From: a candidate division WOR-1 bacterium RIFOXYB2_FULL_36_35
GTDB lineage: Bacteria; Margulisbacteria; WOR-1; XYC2-FULL-46-14; XYC2-FULL-37-10
DNA length: 36,102 bases
Direction: 5' to 3'
Assembly: GCA_001771505.1 (NCBI GenBank)
Contig: MEUA01000037.1
Span: forward strand, 1-36,102
A model generated the notes under the pieces. The model saw only the letters and a list, made by a program, of their open reading frames with translations, was not told the DNA's origin and did no database searches. Each line of letters begins with the position of its first letter. Position 1 is the first letter of the stretch. Shown one piece after another: positions 31,828 through 36,102 of the stretch. The position numbers were made by a program, and so were the translations under genes.

Positions 31828-33519
31828 TCAAGCCAACATCAGCATAGGTTCTCTCTCTATTACAGAGGGGATCCCTCTTTTTAATAAAATTGATCTACTA
31901 ATAAATCGGGCCACAAGAGATGCTTCATTTGTAAAAGAGAGATTACCACTGTACCGCGAGTTTCCCTTAGCAATTTTCCCTTGAAAATAAGGGGCAATAT
32001 TAGTTATCCTCAATTTTTCTTTTCCATCCTGCTGATCAAAAAAAATAGAAATTGCAGAATCTTCTGTAATTGGAGTAATAATAACCGGCACAGAATAATC
32101 GATTGCGGCTTCCACATGAGCTGCGACTCCTCCGTTCCCTTCACAGGCAAGCAGTAGATCAGAATATCCATTGCCGACATAAGCGCTGCTATAAGCCTTA
32201 TCTGTGTCATCTGTTAAAACATAGGGGGAGATAAACTTTGAATGACTATTCACATAATCCGCATAAAGTGGTCTTACAACGCCATATCCGCGAAACCCTC
32301 TGCTCAATAGTTTATCCAAAAAGACTCTATCAGAACCGTAATCACTCATGCCATGAATCACAAAGATTTCATAAGGGGAGATAGCATAATGCCATCTCAG
32401 ATAAAAAACAAGCTTATCAACAAAATTTTCAACAAAGCTTTTTTCAGCAAAAGAATTGGGCTTATTATTATATTGTGATCTGCCGGCTACGGATAAAACA
32501 AAAGATACATCTCTGAATAATCCAGCGCCTATTTGCTCTAAAGGGATAGGGTTTTCTTTTATATCATTAAATTTTGACATAACATCCCCAACCCCTCCAC
32601 TTAATTCATACAAAACCTGAGCCAGAGCCTCTTCACGGTCTATAACCTTTATTCTTCTGGACACTTCTTCATTGCTCCATCGCCTACCACTAATAAAAGT
32701 CAATTTATCACTGAGCATTCCATAAGCATAATTTGGATTATCCCTGACAAGGAGGCAGCAATTCCCCATTTTCAGTCTTTTTGATCCATTACTATCTAAA
32801 CCATTTTGCCCAACAATCTCTTCCCATGGAGGAAGCGATTCATCCGCGTACATCACAACAGATTTATTCTGCAATATTGACTGGGGAACATCATGTAAAA
32901 AGGTATACTCGGCGCCGCCCATGCAAAAGACAAGATCGCTAAACCCGCTACTCTCCCGAGAGTAATCTGTAATTCCATCTCCGGTACGATAAATATGCGG
33001 CATGGTTACGCTGTCAGTTCTGACATAATCAGCTGTCTTTATATACCATTCGTTCGCAAAAGCAATAACAGGAAGCCCGAACCTAAAAGCAATCTCTCTT
33101 GTAAAAACATCAATAATTCCTTCAGTAAGCGAAGTGGCAACATTAAAATGTTCTTCAGGATAAACGCCAACACGACGAAGAATTGAAAATGCTTTGCAGG
33201 TAATATCTTCCGCCTTACGCATAAAAACACCCCTTGCCCCCTCATCCATAATCCCCGATCTCCCTAAAAAGAGAATAGTCTTTCTCTCTCCAGGCTTTAA
33301 AATATCCCTCAAACGATCAGAATCAATCAGACGGCTGGCAACAAGGTCATCTTTAGTCCTTGGCACTTCAAATTCATCTTCACCCCGATTTCCTAATCGG
33401 GGTTCATCAGGCCTAACCAACCTTCCTCTTGAATCTGGCGCCAAAGGAATATAAGGAATAGCAGGTTTGCAATAATTAACAGAAGGAATTAGTTCTTTTA
33501 ATAATCTCAATCCGGTCAC
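31828..33519 (-). CDS. Protein with two SLOG-like Rossmann halves
   Basis: A 563-residue protein; GTG start with AAGGAG seven bases upstream. No signal peptide or membrane helix. Each half has the outline of a SLOG/lysine-decarboxylase-like Rossmann domain. First half (about 78-225): strand KTILFLGRSGIMDEGA, then LPVIAFANEWYI, then SDLVFCMGGAEYTFLHDVPQ with NKSVVMY. Second half (about 335-482): VSFVLSVAGRSQ, then FVIHGMSDYGSDRVFLDKL, GFRGYGVVRP, and SDLLLACEGNGGVAAHVEAA with VPVIITPI. Such folds bind nucleotides or nucleotide derivatives. Residues about 38-49 (DEPRLGNRGEDE) come from an in-frame palindromic repeat. Its upstream motif is shared with the 393-10438 operon. The SLOG assignment is by pattern only. 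Confidence 0.8.
   Translation of the reverse strand: MTGLRLLKELIPSVNYCKPAIPYIPLAPDSRGRLVRPDEPRLGNRGEDEFEVPRTKDDLVASRLIDSDRLRDILKPGERKTILFLGRSGIMDEGARGVFMRKAEDITCKAFSILRRVGVYPEEHFNVATSLTEGIIDVFTREIAFRFGLPVIAFANEWYIKTADYVRTDSVTMPHIYRTGDGITDYSRESSGFSDLVFCMGGAEYTFLHDVPQSILQNKSVVMYADESLPPWEEIVGQNGLDSNGSKRLKMGNCCLLVRDNPNYAYGMLSDKLTFISGRRWSNEEVSRRIKVIDREEALAQVLYELSGGVGDVMSKFNDIKENPIPLEQIGAGLFRDVSFVLSVAGRSQYNNKPNSFAEKSFVENFVDKLVFYLRWHYAISPYEIFVIHGMSDYGSDRVFLDKLLSRGFRGYGVVRPLYADYVNSHSKFISPYVLTDDTDKAYSSAYVGNGYSDLLLACEGNGGVAAHVEAAIDYSVPVIITPITEDSAISIFFDQQDGKEKLRITNIAPYFQGKIAKGNSRYSGNLSFTNEASLVARFISRSILLKRGIPSVIEREPMLMLA
33381..33406. repeat. CCCCGATT palindrome inside a coding region, second case
   Basis: CCCCGATT, loop TCCT, AATCGGGG within the 563-aa gene. 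It is read in the same frame as the copy at 785-810, giving DEPRLGNRGE. Confidence 0.85.
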
Positions 33520-33553
33520 AAGAAAACTCCTTATTCAAAAAAATTAATCTTCT

Positions 33554-33586
33554 ACATATATATCGTTAATTTTATAAGGAAATTTC
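33554..33586 (-). promoter_or_regulatory. Shared bipartite upstream motif, copy B
   Basis: On the minus strand: GAAATTTC, five variable bases (CTTAT), AAAATT, AA, then CGATATATATGT, 34 bases before the GTG start at 33519. All parts and spacings equal those of copy A at 10465-10497, although the surrounding sequences differ. Confidence 0.7.
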
Positions 33587-33599
33587 TTATTTTTTGCGC

Positions 33600-34574
33600 T
33601 TATGCCAAAAAAGCGGAATTCTTTTCGAGGTAATTTTTCACGTAATCGGCAACTGAATTTTCAAGAGAGGCAAACGAAATACTAATATCCTTTTCTCGCA
33701 TTTTCGATAAATCAGCTTGTGTAAAATATTGATATTTTTCTCTCATTATTTCCGGCATATCAATATATTCAATTTGCGTTGGAATTTCCAAGGCTGAAAA
33801 AACAGCATTGGCAAGATCGTTCCATGTCCTCGCCCTTCCTGTGCCGACATTAAATATGCCTCTAACATTTGACTCAGCATAAAAATGATACATAAGATTG
33901 ACTACATCTTTAATATAAATAAAATCTCTTTGCTGTTCACCATCTTTATATTCCGGTCTATAAGATTTAAAAAGCTTTATTTTCCGGTCTTTTTTAATTT
34001 GATGATATGCTTTTACAACAAGGCTTCTCATCTCTCCTTTATGGTATTCATTAGGCCCAAACACATTAAAATATTTAAACCCTACAACTTTATCCAGCAA
34101 TTTATTTTTCAATAACCACAAATCAAAAAGATGCTTAGAATACCCATACATATTAAGAGGCAAAAGCCTTAAAGTATTTTCATCCTCATCTGAATAACCA
34201 AACCTTCCATCCCCATAGGTTGCAGCCGAACTAGCGTAATAAAAAGGGACGTTATTGTCAAATGCCCACATTGCAAGCTTTTTAGAGTATTCATAATTGT
34301 TTTCTATAAGATAAGAAGCATCCGTTTCCATGGTAGAAGAGCACGCACCGATATGAAAAATAGCTTTCATTTTTTTATGCGGCCTAAATTTATCAAGTTT
34401 ATCTAGAAACTCATCTTTTTCAAAATAATCCAAAAAAGATTTTCCGGTCAAATTGTTCCATTTTGAAGTATAACCCAAATGGTCAACAACTATTATCTCT
34501 TTTTCTCCCTCGTAATTAAGCTTTGAAAGAAAGCAGCTTCCTATAAAACCCGCCCCACCGGTCAAAATAATCAC
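33600..34574 (-). CDS. hldD: ADP-L-glycero-D-manno-heptose 6-epimerase
   Basis: A 324-residue short-chain-dehydrogenase-type epimerase that makes ADP-L-glycero-D-manno-heptose for the lipopolysaccharide inner core. The dinucleotide-binding GGAGFIG is at 6-12, SSAATYGDG at 115-123, and the catalytic Y143-x3-K147 is in NMYGYSKHLFD. The FNVFGPNEYHKG segment is typical of HldD. It starts with GTG, overlapping the TGA stop of the upstream deoxyhypusine-synthase-like gene (GTGA). It implies an outer membrane with heptose-containing LPS. Confidence 0.93.
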   Translation of the reverse strand: MIILTGGAGFIGSCFLSKLNYEGEKEIIVVDHLGYTSKWNNLTGKSFLDYFEKDEFLDKLDKFRPHKKMKAIFHIGACSSTMETDASYLIENNYEYSKKLAMWAFDNNVPFYYASSAATYGDGRFGYSDEDENTLRLLPLNMYGYSKHLFDLWLLKNKLLDKVVGFKYFNVFGPNEYHKGEMRSLVVKAYHQIKKDRKIKLFKSYRPEYKDGEQQRDFIYIKDVVNLMYHFYAESNVRGIFNVGTGRARTWNDLANAVFSALEIPTQIEYIDMPEIMREKYQYFTQADLSKMREKDISISFASLENSVADYVKNYLEKNSAFLA

Positions 34575-35680
34575 CCTGTTTTCATCTCCTTTAAGTTGTC
34601 ATATTCCCACTTAAATTTTAATCTTGATCTTTTTTTAGTCAATCCTCTCCCCAGAATATAACCTGCCAAAAGAGGCAAAGAGACACTTGGTTCAACCCAG
34701 GCCATGGCGGATCTTGCTTTTCTATCAACTTTACCCCAAGATTTTGCTTCTTCTAATGTTGATCCGGAAAGTCCCCCATCTTGGACAACTGCAGTTGTTA
34801 TTTGAACAGCATAATCATGACCCTTTTCACGCCCGTATATGTATCCCATAACTATTGCATCATTTATATAATTTTTTGGGACACCTCCGGCAATATAAAT
34901 AGAAGAAGTAGACTTCGAGTTAACTACAATTTGAACTATTTCATCATTATCCATAATCGAATCTATGGCAATTCCAGGTTTTCCTTCTTTTTTACAACGA
35001 ACCCTATGTTCTGTCAATCCAATACCTATAGAAGAATCATTTAGGGCTGGAACAAAGACAGGAATCCCGTATTTTCTACATTGATAAAGAATAGCCTCTT
35101 CATCATCTATTTCATCAGCCAGATATTCCAGATATTGGCGGCTTGAATAATTGCCCGTAGGCATTTTATCAGCAACTCTTCCGCAAAAATTATCCACCCG
35201 CCAAAACATCTCCTCATCAACATAAGTATCATATATCCTATCAATCCTCAAGGAATGGAGAAGAGAATCATCAGCAAAGAGAGATCCTTTGAAATGGCCA
35301 TGACCTAAAGCATTGTAAACATCCTGAAATATTATTGCACCGGTAGAGACAACAACATCAACAGCCTTGTTAACTATTAAATCCTTAATTACACTTCTTA
35401 AGCCGGCAGCAATAAGAGGCCCCGCCAACCCCAAAAAGACCGTAGGACGCTTTTTGTCTTTGTACATATTCTCCAAAACTTTGGCGCACTGGCCTATATT
35501 GCGGGCTTGGATTGACATATCTGCCATATTAGAAACAAGTTCCGCGATCGTTGTGCTTGGAGTAATTTTTATCTGTTTTATCCCTTTTTTAAGTATCCCT
35601 TTTTTAATTTGCCTATCTCCGGGAGAGAGATTAAGATAATCAAAACGGCCATTAGAAGAATTTTTCATTCGCTTTGGCAT
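34571..35680 (-). CDS. Deoxyhypusine-synthase-family protein
   Basis: A 369-residue protein of the deoxyhypusine synthase family (NAD-dependent transfer of the aminobutyl group of spermidine). VFLGLAGPLIAAGLRSVI, VSTGAIIFQDVYNALGHGHF, IYIAGGVPKNYI and SWGKVDRKA with the Lys that forms the enzyme-imine intermediate (K317) are all present. Bacteria lack eIF5A, so members of this family there are thought to act on other amines, for example in homospermidine synthesis; the substrate here is unknown. No Shine-Dalgarno: a TATAAT ends 9 bases before the ATG. Its stop overlaps the hldD start. Confidence 0.9.
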   Translation of the reverse strand: MPKRMKNSSNGRFDYLNLSPGDRQIKKGILKKGIKQIKITPSTTIAELVSNMADMSIQARNIGQCAKVLENMYKDKKRPTVFLGLAGPLIAAGLRSVIKDLIVNKAVDVVVSTGAIIFQDVYNALGHGHFKGSLFADDSLLHSLRIDRIYDTYVDEEMFWRVDNFCGRVADKMPTGNYSSRQYLEYLADEIDDEEAILYQCRKYGIPVFVPALNDSSIGIGLTEHRVRCKKEGKPGIAIDSIMDNDEIVQIVVNSKSTSSIYIAGGVPKNYINDAIVMGYIYGREKGHDYAVQITTAVVQDGGLSGSTLEEAKSWGKVDRKARSAMAWVEPSVSLPLLAGYILGRGLTKKRSRLKFKWEYDNLKEMKTG

Positions 35681-35689
35681 ATATTATAA

Positions 35690-35695
35690 ATTATA
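35690..35695 (-). promoter_or_regulatory. -10 box of the deoxyhypusine-synthase-like gene
   Basis: TATAAT on the minus strand ends 9 bases before the ATG at 35680, with no Shine-Dalgarno. The region where a -35 would lie is occupied by the 35713-35743 palindrome. Confidence 0.5.
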
Positions 35696-35712
35696 CAGTA
35701 TTTAGAAATAAA

Positions 35713-35743
35713 ATGAACCCCGATTAGGATAATCGGGGTTCAT
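35713..35743. repeat. Perfect 13-bp CCCCGATT palindrome
   Basis: ATGAACCCCGATT, loop AGGAT, AATCGGGGTTCAT. It is the longest-armed copy of the family in the window and lies across the expected -35 of the deoxyhypusine-synthase-like gene. Confidence 0.85.
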
Positions 35744-35812
35744 TAACAACTTTGGCGGTGTTTTTTGATTGATGTTCGAACTTTTTTTGAGCAAACCCCC
35801 CAATAAGGAAGC

Positions 35813-35966
35813 CAGCCCCGCCACCGCTCGACAAGCTCGCACCACCACAGAAAAATACTCTTTGCTCTTTTCATTTTGCGCGCGCCCGATTTTTTCTTCT
35901 TTTAATGAAAAGAGTATTTTTCTGCGGTGTTCTGCCTTCCAAGTATTCAGGCAGGTGGCGGGGCTG
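35813..35966. repeat. Long imperfect inverted repeat
   Basis: The outer arms CAGCCCCGCCAC (35813-35824) and GTGGCGGGGCTG (35955-35966) and the inner arms CAGAAAAATACTCTTT (35848-35863) and AAAGAGTATTTTTCTG (35909-35924) pair perfectly. The sequences between the arms match only partly. It has no coding capacity; it may be another non-autonomous element. Confidence 0.75.
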
Positions 35967-35984
35967 TCCTCAATTTGATTTCGT

Positions 35985-36031
35985 AAAGGAAAAGCGGAAT
36001 TCCCCCCAAACCCCCCTTCCGCTTTTCCTTT
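35985..36031. repeat. 15-bp hairpin with C-rich loop
   Basis: Arms AAAGGAAAAGCGGAA (35985-35999) and TTCCGCTTTTCCTTT (36017-36031) are perfect. The 17-base loop contains CCCCCC-AAA-CCCCCC. Confidence 0.85.
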
Positions 36032-36059
36032 TCTCAAACGGAACGGGAACGGAAGCAGG

Positions 36060-36102
36060 CGGGCAAAAATTCCTTCCCCCCAACCCCCTTCCTTTTTGCC
36101 CG
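36060..36102. repeat. 10-bp hairpin with C-rich loop at the window edge
   Basis: Arms CGGGCAAAAA (36060-36069) and TTTTTGCCCG (36093-36102) are perfect. The 23-base loop again contains CCCCCC-AA-CCCCC. The right arm may extend beyond the window. Confidence 0.8.

Larger units (their letters stand above)
35744..36102. other. Gene-free right end with stacked inverted repeats
   Basis: No credible gene. The stretch contains an imperfect long inverted repeat (35813-35966) and two hairpins with C-rich loops (35985-36031 and 36060-36102). The base composition here is clearly richer in G+C and in homopyrimidine tracts than the rest of the window. The window ends inside this structure, so it may continue. 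Confidence 0.65.

Noticed and set aside
35702-36037. 111-aa open frame on the minus strand
   Set aside because: It runs entirely through inverted repeats and the palindrome, and has no recognisable protein features.

Overview
This is a low-GC bacterial window with dense coding and many short palindromic and inverted-repeat elements. The organism looks like an uncultured diderm: it carries hldD (ADP-heptose epimerase for lipopolysaccharide core), secreted envelope proteins and an FtsI-type transpeptidase. The abundance of short palindromes built on CCCCGATT/AATCGGGG and several very large unrecognised proteins would fit a candidate-phylum bacterium such as the Margulisbacteria/Saganbacteria group, but that placement is inference only.

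Layout. Left end: the start of a DUF559-type gene and a small repeat. 393-10438 (minus): a tightly spaced three-gene operon of large unfamiliar proteins (524-526, 1595 and 1217 aa). The last protein joins a nucleoside-diphosphate-kinase-like domain, a guanylate-kinase-like P-loop domain and an HD phosphohydrolase-like domain. 10439-11155: a repeat-filled gap with nested mobile-like elements. 11156-14557 (plus): a pseudokinase with a C-terminal membrane anchor, a separate membrane-anchored PASTA protein, rpe and ribD. 14610-14823: a heptanucleotide tandem repeat. 14870-16718 (plus): a small redox cluster (DUF1858 protein, zinc-ribbon protein, glutaredoxin, two ferredoxins) leading to nth. 16738-18000: an unrecognised gene. 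18059-19311 (minus): a ParE-type toxin/antitoxin pair directly upstream of queE. 19395-22058 (plus): two unrecognised genes. 22116-22723 (minus): vapBC, bounded by a 36-bp direct repeat made of the 3' end of scpB. 22784-27717 (minus): scpB, scpA, trpS, an FtsI-type PBP and holA. 27810-28489: two tRNA-Thr genes, a 14-bp tandem repeat, a MITE-like element and a terminator. 28490-31323 (minus): three exported or membrane proteins. 31443-31750: another MITE-like element and tRNA-Phe. 31828-33519 (minus): a protein with two SLOG-like Rossmann halves. 33600-35680 (minus): a deoxyhypusine-synthase-family gene overlapping hldD. Right end: stacked inverted repeats with C-rich loops.

The best candidate for an undescribed system is the 393-10438 operon plus the distant 31828-33519 gene. 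Both transcripts start behind the same bipartite upstream motif with identical internal spacing, about 32-34 bases before the start codon. Both also contain the same palindromic DNA element read in frame as a short peptide (DEPRL-x-NRGE). The domains (NDK-like, GMK-like, HD, a GGxGTRMG nucleotidyltransferase-like motif, tandem SLOG-like) all point to nucleotide chemistry or nucleotide sensing. The function itself is not known. A second theme is that many first genes have a TATAAT box only 4-12 bases before the ATG and no Shine-Dalgarno, which suggests leaderless or nearly leaderless mRNAs. Genes inside operons have clear Shine-Dalgarno sequences.
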